A DNA stretch of 64,000 nucleotides from Brugia malayi (GCF_000002995.4 NW_025062477.1:3878649-3942648), one strand, 5' to 3'; shown: positions 23,341 through 36,964, counted from the first letter of the stretch. The notes: generated by a model from the sequence alone, not told the origin. Numbers and translations: made by a program.

Positions 23341-26010
23341 GCAATCAAAATAGAGATGTTTGTGCATTTGGAACTAACTACACGACAAATTGTCATCCTG
23401 TCATTATCATTAATGGAAAATTTTAGGGATCTAATAAGAAATTTTCAATATCGTTTCGAAAATATCATCTCGAAGGTGATATTATGGCAGAAAATAAAAT
23501 ATTCATTATTCATAGCTTTCTAAGAGTTTTTGAACATTAACAGAATTATGCGCAGTTCCTTTTCTTAATAAATATTCTTTAATTCTAATTTCTAATTGTC
23601 TCTAAATTTTGTTAGAATTAATTATCTCTAAATTTTGTTAAAATTTAGATTAATTGAGTAGATTTGTTTCATATGGAAGTAAGTGACACATAAATAATTT
23701 CCTGATTAACCATTCTTTTTCTGAATAAAACACACAATCTATTAAATATCTATTAAGTTGTATGTCAGAGTTCTAATAAATTCATTCAAGTAAAGTTAAA
23801 ATGATCTGAAAATAATTCTTATATTTTTTTTTTTCTCTAATTTTTTTGGAATGAAGAATTTTAAGTATCATGAAATAACTAATCGGAAACATTAATTTGT
23901 TGTGATTTTCATGACATCTTTTCTGCAGCTTCTTCTATTCGGTGGGATTTAAAAGAAACGATTAAAGTTTTAATTTTAAAACTATTCGAAAAATATAAAG
24001 AAAGATAAAAATATAACAAATTATGAATGGATTAGTGATAAGAATACAGATTAAATATTGCTGAAGAGACGAGAACATAACGGAATATAAATTTAGAGAT
24101 ACAATATTCCGGCTTATATCTGACTACCATCCTATCAGATACTATTGACAGCTTCTGGAATTCAAACTGATAACAACCGGTTTTGGATAGCAGGCAAATA
24201 CGGATGTTACAACTTTCGAAATTTCGGAAACGATCAAAAACGGAATAGTTTCATAGGTAATTCAGATTGTAAACTTAGAATGGAATGCTGAAGGAAATAA
24301 ATTGAATAAATTAATGAACTGATAGTTTTACAAAAATAAAAACAATAGAATTATAGTATAACAATAAGCAATGATAAGTTTTCTGTTATCAATAAATCCG
24401 TATTTGCTTCTTCATTTTAACAATAAAAAAAAAAAAAAAAATAATAGGTAATTCAGAATTATTTGCCATTTTAATTTGTTTACTAGTAAGTGCCTAAATA
24501 ATACTAATCGTTTTGCTTATTTTGCTTTAAACAAATTAATCTTAAACCAATTAGGTAAATTGGAAATTGAATTTTATATAACAAAAAAGAAAAAAGCCAA
24601 TTCTGAGCGATAAGAATTAAGAAAAACTATGAATGCAACAATGTTGCAGCACAGAATAATAATTATTCATGCAGATATCAACTTTGGAAAATTTTTTTTT
24701 GAATCGAATTCAATAAAATAAATGCAAAAATTCTATTGAAATTTTGAAATTCCTACCAAAAATTGGCAACTTTTGTTACTGATAATTTGATGAAATATTA
24801 CTTCAATATCGTCATCATTTAAACTTCGTAGTATTTCATATTATTTATGTTATGATTAGTGATAAGAGTATAGAGGATAATTGATAATGAAAAAAACTTT
24901 ATCAGTTATTTATTTGATATTATAATCGATTTTATCATATTTGCATGCCTTTCTACCAATGTAATAATTTGCTATATGTTATGATAAATGAATTCAGAAA
25001 CTTTATTTAAAATTTTTTTTTTTCATTTTATCATTTAATCTCTAAAATATTTTTAACTTTAATCATTTTAACATATATTTTATTTTTTTTATAAACATTT
25101 CCGTATTCAAAACATTATACAATCTCAAATTATTCATATCAGTGCAATATTTTCATTCAAATTGTCCAACTATAATAGCCATTTGTTAAAAATTTTTCTC
25201 ACTTTTTCAAAAATAAAAAAAAAAAAAAGAAATTTATAGTTAAATAGAAATTTTAAATTTCATACAAATTTTACTATTATTTACTAAATTACTATAAAAA
25301 CAAGTCTACAATCTATCACATAATTTCTTGTTCTAAATTTATCATTTATAAGAAACCTGTTAAATGCCTCTTGCAACATATATAGCAATGTTTTATTATT
25401 TCATTTTAAAGCTAATCAACATAACTTCTCTCATTCATTCATAACAGATAAATGCTAGTTTTGAAATATTTGTAAATTTAAAACTGATTAGAGAATATTG
25501 CAAAATATTTATGTTATATTATCAAATGATGAAAACGATTCATTTTAGGGTGGTATTTTTCACTTTAAATTATTTAGTTGGTAAATATAAAATTGCCAAA
25601 AATGTATTATTTATAATGCGGTGAGCAAATTTGAGATTCAATCAAACAAAATTTTTATAATTTTATTTCTTTTGCAATTGTATCACAAATTGATTATTTC
25701 AATATTAGTTACATTCTCTTATAAATCTCTATGTACACAATTTAATCCTAAAGAAAAGAAATTCTGGAAGTTAGATTTTTTAATAATTTATTTCATTCAT
25801 TTATTATTTATATACATTAAAAAACATGGTAATTTTTTCATTGTTTTTAGAATGTTAGTATTCGCTTAAATAACTTTTTCGAGATTTCATTCTTATAAAT
25901 TAATTAATACATTTTCTTGATTGTTAGCTTAATCTAAGTAAAATTATTATTCACTTATCTTATGAAAAGTATAGAATTTACTAACAGTCAATTTTTGTAT
26001 AGATTTTAGA

Positions 26011-26055
26011 CAATCATTTGTATCATTTTGTATACAAACAATCATTTTATCATTC
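26011..26055. promoter_or_regulatory. Palindrome flanked by direct repeats upstream of the collagen gene
   Basis: TTTGTATACAAA, a perfect 12-base palindrome at 26027-26038, lies between two near-identical copies of CAATCATTTTATCATT (26011-26027 and 26039-26054). It is about 70-100 bases before the collagen start, where a promoter or factor-binding site would be expected. The binding role is inferred from position and symmetry only. Confidence 0.35.
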
Positions 26056-26100
26056 TTTTTTTTTTTTTTTTTTAACTTCGAAATTAATTTCTTCTTTCAT

Positions 26101-26109
26101 CTCTTTCAG
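26101..26109 (+). promoter_or_regulatory. Probable trans-splice acceptor of the collagen gene
   Basis: CTCTTTCAG follows a long T run and lies 12 bases before the ATG at 26122. It fits a spliced-leader acceptor. Confidence 0.55.
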
Positions 26110-26121
26110 AATATATAAAAT

Positions 26122-27413
26122 ATGAAAACAGCGTTTGCTGTGGCAACAAGCGCTAGTGTTTGTTGTATTATATTATCGCTAATTGCTGTTGCATTGATCT
26201 TTCATGATATCAATGAACTCAATACTAATGTAATGATGGAAATGGAAGAATTCAAAGTAATTAACTTTTCAATAACAAAAAATGAAGTAAAAATATTTTA
26301 TATGGAAATATTACGATATTTTAATGTATTAAGTAGTTTTGAGTAAAATGTAAATTTGCAGATGACAGCAGAGGACACATGGCGTGAAATTACATATGTA
26401 AATGTAAATTCATACGATAATATCAAACGATCACTTTTCCCGTATATTTCTGTATTTCGAGCTAAAAGACAAAACAATCAATGCAGTAAGTTTTACTTTA
26501 ATCATAGTGCTTTATCATAGTGTACATTTTATTGAAATCATTTTAATTTTAAGAAATTCTTCACTCTTTAATGGAGCTTTTTTAGATTGTGGACCATCAC
26601 CTAAGAAATGTCCAGAAGGACCAGCAGGACCACGTGGTAAACCTGGTGAGAAAGGTGCAGATGGATTACCAGGAGAAGACGGTATGCCTGGAACACCAGG
26701 AGTTGCTTTGCTAGCAACTTATAACATTCCAGGCGGTTGTATCGATTGTCCACCTGGCAAACCGGGACCAGTCGGACCAGTAGGTCAACCAGGATTACCT
26801 GGACCGAAAGGTCCACCCGGTGCACCAGGAAAGAATGGCAAGCCTGGTCAAAGGGGTCCAGCCGGTCCAAAAGGTGATATTGGTCAGATTGGCCCTGATG
26901 GTCCAAAGGGAAAACCGGGTCGGGATGGCAAAGATGGCAAACGTGGAACTGGACCACAAGGCAAGAAAGGACCAAATGGACAACGCGGACCAGAAGGTCC
27001 CAAAGGCGAGGACGGTAAGGACGGAGAGCCCGGACCACCGGGTGAACCAGGACTAGATGGTAAACCTGGTGCCAAAGGACGTGATGGTAAAGATGGGAAA
27101 CCAGGCATAGTAAGTTCCACATTCCTTTATACTTTTCTGTAAGTTTCCAAGTTTTATGATTTCCATTTTCATACTTTCTCAAATTCTTTTCCAGCTTTAG
27201 TGTATTTCTGAAGCTGTTCAGATTTACGTTTCACGATTTCCCATTTCTTTGCAGCCTGGTATTCCTGGAATGCCTGGAAAAGATGCAATCTATTGCCCAT
27301 GTCCACTTCATCCACAAAAGGCACCACCAGCACCGCCTAGTCAATATGAGCCACAAAAAGCTGAAGAACCACAAAGTGGTTATAAGCAGAAGAAAAAAAT
27401 GCATAAAAAATAG
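26122..27413 (+). CDS. Nematode cuticle collagen
   Basis: Secreted structural collagen of the exoskeleton, made by the hypodermis. Exons 26122-26256, 26362-26485, 26586-27109 and 27255-27413 give 313 residues, the usual size. Layout: an N-terminal hydrophobic segment (about residues 10-27, signal anchor), an N-terminal non-collagen domain ending in a furin-type site RAKR (78-81) where BLI-4-like proteases would cut, a Cys cluster ([10 protein letters not shown]), then Gly-X-Y repeats. The repeats are broken by a GGCIDCPPG cysteine interruption and once more near GKRGTGPQG. The end is YCPCP followed by a 36-residue tail rich in Pro, Gln, Lys and some Tyr, ending KKKMHKK. Cysteine pairs would form disulfides between chains, and Tyr may cross-link. 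The exact member of this large family cannot be named. Confidence 0.95.
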
Positions 27414-28161
27414 TGACAACAATCATTCCCATTCTTTTTTTTTAACAAAAATTTATATTTGATCTTTTATTGGAAAAGGAAAGAGAAAGGAGAAACCCAT
27501 AAATATCCCTTTTCTATTTATATAATCATACGTTATAACTTGCATCATCACAGCAATTTCTAAACAGAAACAACATTTTTCAATCATACCATCGATAAAT
27601 ACCAGTATCTTTCATCATGTTTTAAAATCAACCATCAAAGTGTTTCATTTTTGGAAAATAGACATAAAAACAACAGCGCAAATAAATGGAATTCCTAAAA
27701 TATTCTAAATGTTAACACAAAGTTAATACAACCAAAAAATTTCTTTGCAATAATATTAATCTAAAAAATTTATCAAATTATTAAAGTGAATATTTTTTTG
27801 AAATATCTAAAAAAAAAAAAAAAAAAAAACAGCTTAATATGAAAAAAAAAAAAAAGAGCTTACTATAAATTTTAATTCTAAATGCTTTACAATAGTCACC
27901 GTAAAAGACACACACATATCCACTGCAAAATTGAATACGTTTGCCAAAATTCACCAGAAATCAATGAGAACAGATAAAAAAAAAATGAAAATGAGATCAA
28001 CATAAGAATGTACAGAAAATTAAAACTTAAAATGTGCAAATATTTTGTTTGTCAACCAAATTTGAAATTGTATTTGATCTACAAGCTATCTTAATAGCCA
28101 TAATTTGCCGAATCATACTGAATGATAATATAAAAATAAATCAGATTGCAAATTTTCATAC
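27414..28161. other. Convergent 3' region between the collagen and gon-4 genes
   Basis: Probably holds the 3' UTRs of both genes. An AATAAA near 27680 may serve the collagen. Long A runs lie at about 27811-27855. A short extra gon-4 exon here cannot be excluded (see findings). Confidence 0.5.
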
Positions 28162-31100
28162 TTACTTATTAGCAGTGTTTTCCATACGCTCCAAAATGCT
28201 AAGCAAAAATGCTAATCTTTGCTTCAACTCATCAATAGGAATTTCGGGTAATTCTAATTGAACTGATGCCATTGTAAGATCAAAATCAGACCCGTTTTCT
28301 TTATGAATATACAAAATTTTTCGATCTTCTTCAATTGTCCATTTCCTTATTGGATCCATCATAACTGAACAAGGTATGCTGCATTGAACAAATTCTTCGC
28401 CAGGGTTAATTTTGCACGAAGGATCCATATTTAAATCAGCTTTTACAACTTTAGATTCTGCAACATTTTCCAATGCAATATCAGCACCACTTCCAGAAGT
28501 CCCATTAAAATTTCTACTGATATCATCATTCTCGGTCAAAATACTTCCCTGTTTTATTACAATTTCTTCGCATTTTTTTCGTTTTTTCTTCGTTTCAGCT
28601 ATTTTTTCTGGTTGTATGGGACGCTTTCGAACGAAATGCAAAGTTGCAGTATTCTTCCTTGGAGAGATAATGCTCAAAACATCATTCGTTAGATTTCCTG
28701 CAGTTGGTTGACTGATATCTGCTATCTCTTTCGGAATTGTTGCTTTCGGTAACTTCATAATTTCCACTTTATTTGGCATTTTGTATTTACGCTTCTTTAC
28801 TTTCCTTACTGAAGGTCGACGGCGTGGAGGAATTGATGGAGTAATTTTTGTTTGTTTCCATTCTGCTACAACCTCATATAGCTTACCTCTGAAATATGCT
28901 AAATTAGAATTAAGCTTGAAAAAAACAAAAATTTGTTTAATAAGAATGCTATTTCCATTTTCTTGCATTTATTTTACAAAAAAAAAAAAAAAAACAAAAA
29001 AAACAAAAAAACAAAAAAAACAAAAAAAAAAAAAAAACGTTGACGTTGCAGCTTAAAATCGAGGCACTGTCACATTACCAACGTAAACAAGACGATAAAA
29101 TGCATTTATTTATTAAAAAAAATTCACTTCCGTTCAGTAAAGAGATTGCGCAAGAATCCAACAAAAACCCCGGAACGATGTTTCTCCGTTTGAGCACCAA
29201 TCGCTGTCGTAAGATCGACATTTTCAAAAGGGGCGTCCACTTTCTTCCAACTGCATAAATCAACATATTCAAAATCTGCTTCGGAATAACTGAAATTTGT
29301 GTAAATATTATCTATATATTCCAAAAAATCTCTGTTCTTTGAAATTCCAACCAGTGACTTTCATTTCGATAATTTACAGATATTCAAGTATGTTGAAGAA
29401 CTATTGATGATCAACAAACCTATTATTTCAAAGAAAAACTATTATGTAAATAAAAATACAGCAAGAACAGCAAGGTAAATACAATAATAACATTAAAATT
29501 ACTTCGACTGACAAATACGAGTTGGAATATTTTGCGAAATAATTTCCCATAATGGACCCTTATTACCAATCAACTCGGATAAACGAGTTGTTAAGGCTTC
29601 AGAGGTACAATTGAATCCTAAAAACCAATTCCTAGTTGTTTCAAAAATGCTTGAAATTCTTCCAAAAAGAAAAAGAAACCAGACGATTTGAAATATATAT
29701 AAAAAATTGTATAAGACATTCTTGCAAATGAACAAAATATTCCAAATGGAAAGCAGTTATTATCAAAGCAGGAGAAAAACCATCCTTACCAAGATCACGT
29801 ACGTTACGGAATATAGTGCGCGCGGACAATCTCGTATTTCCAAAAGACGTGAATGCCTGCAAGAAAAGACTTGGTGCGGTGAAAAAGAAGTTAACAAATT
29901 CAAACTCGTCTTTAATAGCAGAAGGCTGAAGGTTTCGTAAGAATACTTAATTAATTGATGACCTCTAATATGAGCATTTCCTAACTTGAAAAAAAGAAAC
30001 ACAAAGTAAACTTCAAATTTCACACTTTTCAATAAAGATTATAGTAATCCAAATTTCTTATAGCTACTTTTAGTACCAGATCATGTAATCTTATACCATG
30101 TTCATGCACTTTACAGAAAAATTTTTAATTTTAAAATACAAAACCTCGATATTGTATATCATCTCCAATGCATTACTATACGCCTTGCGAATTGGATTTT
30201 CAAGAACACTTGTTGGAAGTAAATTTTGCGGAAAGAGAAAAGAGAGAAGGAAATACATCGGTTCATGTTCCTTTTCGAAAATATCGTGCATCCTTTCGAA
30301 CATCTGAAATTCTCCGACAAATTAAAATATGAAATTTCATCAATCTACATTATAAAATCAAAATACTTTGTAAAAAAAAAAAAGAAATGAAAATTATTCA
30401 CCTCCGGAGACATCGAACCTTCAGCGATTAGCTCGCATAGAGCTCTTACTTTGTCTTGATACATAAACATACGCTGTTGAAAATCATTAAAAATGACATG
30501 CGCCATACACTTTATTTGAAGTGCACGATGTTCCGCATCAAGCATTCCATGCAGTCCATCTCTTGCACGATCTTTACGAGTGCGTACACGTTTTCGTCGC
30601 TTCTCTTCATCTATAGGTTCATTTCCCTCACCACCACTACCATCACCCTAAATTTATGTAAAAATTACATTATCGAATTATAATAATGTAATCTTTAGTG
30701 TCCTCAACTTTAAGAATCATTATTACGATTGAAAGTTGTAAAATCACACTAAATAACTTTATTTTCCAAAATTACTTTTAAATCAAATCAAAATGACTCA
30801 AACAATGAAGTACCTTCTTAAGATGCGCAATAAATGATAATATCAGTCAATAAAATAATCAAATAAAAGCATACTTCTTGATCGCCTCGTAACGATGATT
30901 TACTAGCATCCGTTGCATCAGTCGGTAGTTGTTGGTCATCTCTGACACTTTCATTACTCTGACCTCTGTCATTTGATACCGTCTGCTCATTTTGTCCCTT
31001 TTTTGATCCACCATCTTCTTCATTATCTTGTGCAAAAGAAGGATTACTGCAGTGAACAGATTCAAACACCTGAATAGGATTAGCAGTTGAATCGCATGAA

Positions 31101-34100
31101 ATAGGTCGGGTTATTACATCATTCTTGGTCACATTTTCACTGTACTCTAAAATTCCATTATTAGGACTGTAAGCTGTAAGATCGCATTGAACAGCTTTAT
31201 TTTCCATGCCGAACACCATTAGACTGTTGCAGTATAATGGATTTGTTGGTGTCCATCTGAAAATTTACAATTAAATCTTCATTAAAAAAAGAAAAAACTC
31301 AATTTGCAAGTCCATTCATATGAGATAAAAATAAAATAAAAATTAATTATACCTTACTGGATCAAAATATTCAGTATCCCCATTTGGAGTATTTGGAACC
31401 CATTTTGCTGAAAAAGTGATACATAACTTTCAAATTAATAAAAAAAAAAAAAATAACTGTGATGAATCAGGTAGCATATCACGAATGATTTTATAAAAAA
31501 AGCTTCATCATTCAATGCTGCCTGCCACATCACATCAAACGGCAATAGTAGCATAAATTTGAACCAAAATCAATTCTACTTCCACATCTTTTTTAATCAT
31601 TGTCAGGACTAGCGTATTTATTACATGATCTATATATCATTGAGGAACTTTCTGGCTTGTCCAAAGAAGTTTCTGCATCGGAACATCCTGAATGAAATGA
31701 TTTCCGACTTATGCACCGAATTTCTTGACAATCTCCATGACCTTCATCTAAAATTGATCTCAAAAACAATTTGAAAAAAGAAACAATTCATCAATGGTTT
31801 TGAAATAATGAGAAACTGAAGTTAAAAACTTCGAACAGAACCAATAATATATTATTAATCTTTCAATAAAAAAAGTTCCAAAATACCTTCTGCAACGTCA
31901 TAAACTTCTTTACTTTTCTCAATAACCACAGCAGAAGAACATGGTGTCATCTCATTCTCATACTGTATATCAGCTTCCATTGAACATGACGAGTCAGAAT
32001 CAACGGTACTAAAATACGACGAAGCATCATCATCACTACCGCTATGTTTTATTCTCTTTGGTGATTGTTGTAAACAAATTGAATTCTTGAAATTTGGCGA
32101 AAACGACGAATCTATCGCAACTTCTTCATCCGAAATACTTGATTCCTTGCTTTCATCAGTTTCATCAATTGTGTCAAACTCATACAGATCCGAATCAAAA
32201 CTTTCTTCATATTCGTTTTTATCTAATCTTTTAGTCGATGGCATCTTTTTGAATGGTGCAAGTCTTACTGGTTTGATCGTATTAAGGTTTCTGGCAACAT
32301 CTGCTGACTCTGAAAAATGTAAATCAGAGGTATTACTTAGCTTCATAAATTATTATATTCTTGAATTTCAAAAAAATGCTGAACAAAAAATTTAATCGTA
32401 GAGATGTAAGTTAGTCATGAAGTTAATGAGTTTTAATATTTTACAACCAACTAGAAACAACACGATTTGTTGAATATTGTGAATAAGTTACTAAATGATT
32501 CGCCATTACCAGATGATATAGTCCTTGAATTACGTGAAATCGATGGTGACGTCTTCTCACTTGATGGCGATGCGACTCTCAAGGAACATGAGTTTGATGG
32601 TGATCTGCTATGCCCAATTGAAATGACTGCTGAGTGGTTCGATGTTGATGACAATTTTCTACTTACTATTGACTGATTTAAGTTTGAGCGTAACGGGCTC
32701 GTTACTTCACACACTGGGGTGGATGCGAAAAGCAAAAGATTGCGAACAGGTGATGATGGAATACCATCTACTTCAGTATGATCTATAAGAAGTTCTATAT
32801 TGATGTATAATGATTAAACTAACAATATAAAATATGTTTACGTATCCTGCATGAAAAATGTAAAATTTCACACCATTGTTAACGCATGTTGACATTGGTC
32901 CATTCATTTTAGCATTGTCATAAGCATGTCCAGTAGAGCTGTTGTTAGTATCCGAAGTAACTGACATGGCCAGTACGTCTCTGTTGAAGGTCCAATTATC
33001 TGTATCTACTGTATGACATTGAAGACTGTTCGAAAGAGAACTACGGTCTGAATATGGACGATCCTGTAAAGACGATCATAGCTAAATAGTTATTTGGGGA
33101 AAGATTAACTAAAATAATCTAGGAAAATTAACTTAAATCAAATTTTCAGTTGCCGATATCAAAAGATTCAGCAGAGCGAAAAGAAAAATCTAAACAGATT
33201 ACTAGCACAAAATGTTTTACCAGTGATGGAGAATCATTTTCATTAGTAATCTTCATAAAAGTCAGACCATCCAATGCAAGATTTTCACATTCTAAATCAT
33301 AATTTTGTCTCTCAACGAGTGCCTGCAAAAAAGAAAAAAAAAAAACTGAAGTGTTATTACTTCAATCCGAAAGCTAAAACGAACATATTGCTGAATAGAG
33401 CAAAATTTGTAATTCTAAATTGAAAATTTCCTTAAGGAAACCTTGAGCCATTTAGGCTGAAGATGCTGTGGCCATAAGTAAGGGGGACCAGAAATCGCGG
33501 TCGACCTATTTTCCAACGGAAAAATCATGTTTACCATACCCGTTTCAGCCTTCTGAAACTTTACTTCGCTAAAACTTTATATAAAAACACTCTCTTTAAC
33601 ACCACTTTAAACAATCAGAAGATGTCTTTGAAATCATTTTTTTAATCACAAAAAAAAAAAAAAAAAATGGATCCTTACCACGAAAAGCGTATGTACAGGT
33701 TGGTTACTGCAACGAAAATTTTTCAAATGCAACCGTATCTGTGACTGTGTTTTGTTTGCTAATAAATGCTCATTGATCAATGCATAACATCTTCGTTTTC
33801 CAGAAAATTGTTTCAAATGAGTGAACTGATACAAACCAAGAGCTAGAAGACACTCTTCCTCTCGGATAAAATATGGATAAAATGTGGGAAAAATCTCCAT
33901 ACGAACCTAAAAAGTAATCATTTCATTGACAACAAACATTTTTCTGTGTAAACAACTTTTTATTTGAAAGAATAACAAAGTTATACCTGTGGTAGTAGTT
34001 CAGGAAAAAGCAATGCTCTACTTCGAGAAAGAATGAACATCGTTCTTGGTAACGGAAGTTGCACTAAAAATTCAAGATTATTCAGGAAAAAAACAACTTT

Positions 34101-36960
34101 GTTCATTCGCAAAATACTCATATCTACTATCTATATCAAAATTTAACGTACATTTCCTGGACTTCCGCCGATGAGTAATAAAATCACTAATAGCTTCACA
34201 TTCTATTGCATCATGGCATGTAGCTATACAATCTTCCAAATTTACAATATTAAATAGAGAATGTTCTGGGCGTTTCAAACAATAATCATTCAGTTCATTC
34301 TGCAACATGACAAGTTTTGTAGAGAATGCGAAAATAATTTCATGTTATTCACTTCATAAACAGAAAAAATAAAGAAATTCATAAAAAATCACGAGATGAA
34401 AATCTATGTCCTATTAAACAATGTTTCGAAACCTACTGCAAAGACCTGAAACTTACAATCATAACTTGAAAAGCATTATATGTTTCGATCATTGCTTTAC
34501 TGAAATAACAGCCCACTGCAAACTGAGTTAAAAGTTGCACATGCTAAAATTAATTTTAGATTGTTTTTTGTAATTTTAGATGTGCACAACAACTAACTTT
34601 TTTTTTTTTTTTTTTTTAATAATTTTAGATGTGCACAACAACTAACTAAAAATTATCGTTGATAAATCGGCAAAAATAAAAAGCATTTATTTAAATTTTT
34701 TTAACAAAAAGGAATATTTACAAATATTTTGAAACATAGCAAATGATGTAAACCAATACTTACTTTTTCTAATTGAGCAATAAGCTGCTGAAGTTCATAA
34801 AATGAAAAGAAAGGAGGATTTTCAACACTGGCACATAAAAGAGATGAAGACAATGTCGAAATCTTCTGAAAATCATCCAAAGTTGCATCCACAAGAACGG
34901 TGGTTGGTTCAGTATTTCCTGGTAAAGATTCCATAAGCATTGTTTTAGTCTTCTTCATATTTGGCTTATAATCATCCTGCCTATCCAACTGACATGATTT
35001 ATTTTCATCCTAAAAAATTTATATATAATTTCTAAAAAGTATCACTTCAAAAACTCAATACAAAGTGAAGAAAGATGTATTATAACTGAGCTTCATAATA
35101 TTTGAATTTCTAAAAATAAATTTAGCTATGCTCTGAAATTATCGACTACTAATATTATAAAAACATTATGATGTGATAAGGGTCACATTCTGAATTTCAA
35201 TTTTGAAAGAATATCTTAAAATCACCTTCACGCAGTCGATAGTTTGCTCCAAATGTTCAGGTGAAGGCAATAAACGAGCCTCCAACAAGTCTTGCAACAA
35301 GTTTTCAACTTCTCGTACTGCAAAAAAGAAGAAAACAATCAGTCTTTCAAGTTGCTTAGTGATTAACTCTTCATAACAAAACTTCGTGTATAGTAATGCA
35401 GCTAGCGAATAAAATGGAAAATATACTTACAAGGTATTTCTGTGGCACGATCTTTCCGTATTTCATACTCTTCTGTTATGTCTTCCGCATCTGCATCCGA
35501 AAGAAAATTATATTCTGGATCTTCGGCCTCTGTAATAAGATACTTATGAATAAAAGCATCATAAATACATACATTATGCTATCAATAGAGAGCAATGAAA
35601 AGTATAACCATTCAAAACAACAAACAATAAATGAATACCATCAAGATCATATTTTGAGGGATCGTTCAGATTTGAAATGAATTCCACATATTCTGGATCA
35701 TCCACTGCACTGTACAATAAAACATCATCACCAAAGTTTGGTATATCTTCTGGATAAATGTTACTTTCATGTTTTGAGCGTGTATGTAATGCAGGTGCCA
35801 CATCATCATCATCATTACTAACTTCTACCTAAAACAGCGAACTGACTACGCTCTTTTACAAATAAAAACTTTTATATATGTAATCATTATATGAAATCCA
35901 AAGAGATCAATAAAGTACACCTGAAGTGCATTATTCAAAACACCAAACGAAATTTCTCCAGTATCTGCTTCATTTTCTACTTCTATTTCACTCGCCTCCT
36001 CATCCTGAAAATATAAGCCAAAATTGGAGACATTAAATTTATTATAAAAAAAAAAAAAAAAAAAACCCTACTGACATAGTCAATCAATTCATTTTACTAT
36101 AATTTCTAATAAAAAAAAAGGTAAAACAAAACCTTGGAATTCTGATCAGAGGAAACGAACTTATAAAGCAAAGAATAACACAGAGTACCTGCTCAGGGAG
36201 ATAATCATCATCATCATCTTCATTTGAATCATAATTAACGTCAAGGAAAGTTCGTGAAACACGAGGCACTGTCACAACATCTCCTTCTTTCACACTAATG
36301 TTCTGCAAAAACATCGATTTGAAAGACTTTTAAATAAAGTTTAACAAAAAATCAGTGCAAATTATACAGATGAAAAAAGGTGAGTTTACTATTTATGTAT
36401 AATTGCAATTGTAAACACATTTTACTAGCTAATTAAATTGCATGAATTACCGTTTCTTGTCCGGATAAATGTTTTGTTCGTGATCTTGTCAACTTAAGAT
36501 CTGCAATTGCAGAGCTCTTATCTAATCCCATAATGACAGATATCACTTGTGGATTCTTTATCATATGCTGCAAACAAGCAATATAATTTTGAAAAACTAT
36601 GAAATTTTTATTACTTTGAAAATTCTATGACAACGGAATTCTGATTTTTTTATTCAGAAATAACTTAGATCCTTTTTCAGAATTATCGTTCTGATAATTT
36701 AATTTTTTATTAGTTCATTATAAGTGATGTGATTCTTCCAAATGTCAGAAACTGAAGAAAATTGAAGAGAAACCCACGTGTAATATCGACTTGACATTGA
36801 TAGCTGTAAGATTAAGTGATTTGGCTTTCATTTCTAACTTCTCGTCCATATGTTTCCACATTTTGACAATTTCTTCTCTTTCTTGAATTTCTTTGATTTC
36901 TCCCTTTTCATTATTATGTTTATTGAAAACATTACCATCAATTCTACCTTCTTTATCCAT
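28162..36960 (-). CDS. gon-4: GON-4 / GON4L homologue (nuclear cell-cycle and transcription cofactor)
   Basis: GON-4 is needed for gonad development in C. elegans; GON4L is a nuclear transcriptional co-regulator. Twenty-five exons keep phase and give 1,585 residues: 36960-36778, 36567-36451, 36302-36189, 36004-35921, 35828-35639, 35529-35431, 35317-35226, 35009-34764, 34543-34457, 34299-34152, 34063-33987, 33906-33679, 33322-33221, 33063-32874, 32782-32510, 32309-31887, 31747-31625, 31407-31353, 31256-30875, 30647-30402, 30303-30145, 29925-29790, 29617-29503, 29289-29128, 28888-28162. Landmarks: acidic stretches (DSNEDDDDDYLP), DDPEYVEFISNLNDPSKYD, EDPEYNFLSDADAEDIT, HVQLLTQ, REEECLLALGLYQF, a basic patch EEKRRKRVRTRKDRARD, and a C-terminal SANT-like segment beginning RKWTIEEDRKIL. 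The first base of the 31256 exon is uncertain by one. The start follows a TTTCAG acceptor by four bases. Confidence 0.88.
34535..34650. repeat. Direct duplication flanking a poly(T) run in a gon-4 intron
   Basis: TTTTAGATGTGCACAACAAC followed by TAACT occurs twice (starting near 34576 and 34623), separated by a T run of more than 20 bases. A third, partial TTTTAGAT lies just before. The layout could be tandem duplication, or a target-site duplication around a poly(A)-tailed insert reduced to its tail. Confidence 0.8.
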
Positions 36961-36964
36961 TGTC

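Larger units (their letters stand above)
20873..26099. other. Long intergenic region between the RNF146-like gene and the collagen gene
   Basis: About 5.2 kb, very AT-rich. A possible polyadenylation signal for the RNF146-like gene (AATAAA) occurs near 21466. No conserved coding sequence was recognised; the frame at 21655-21876 (minus) matches nothing I know. An 8-bp tandem array is at 23301-23340. A 16-base block TCTCTAAATTTTGTTA is duplicated within about 23600-23641. The collagen promoter presumably lies at the right end. Confidence 0.55.

Noticed and set aside
26601..27182. Long minus-strand open frame (193 aa) opposite the collagen
   Set aside because: It is the antisense shadow of the Gly-X-Y repeat; the plus-strand collagen has splice sites, signal anchor and Cys pattern.
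29763..30032. 89-aa minus-strand frame within gon-4
   Set aside because: The real gon-4 exon here (29925-29790) uses another frame that continues in phase from both neighbours (IKDEFEFVNFFF).
31625..31747. In-frame stop after SPDND in a gon-4 exon (possible pseudogene)
   Set aside because: A GTAATA donor at 31624 lies before the stop and joins in phase to the next exon (KWVPNTPNGDTEYFDP), so the gene is intact.
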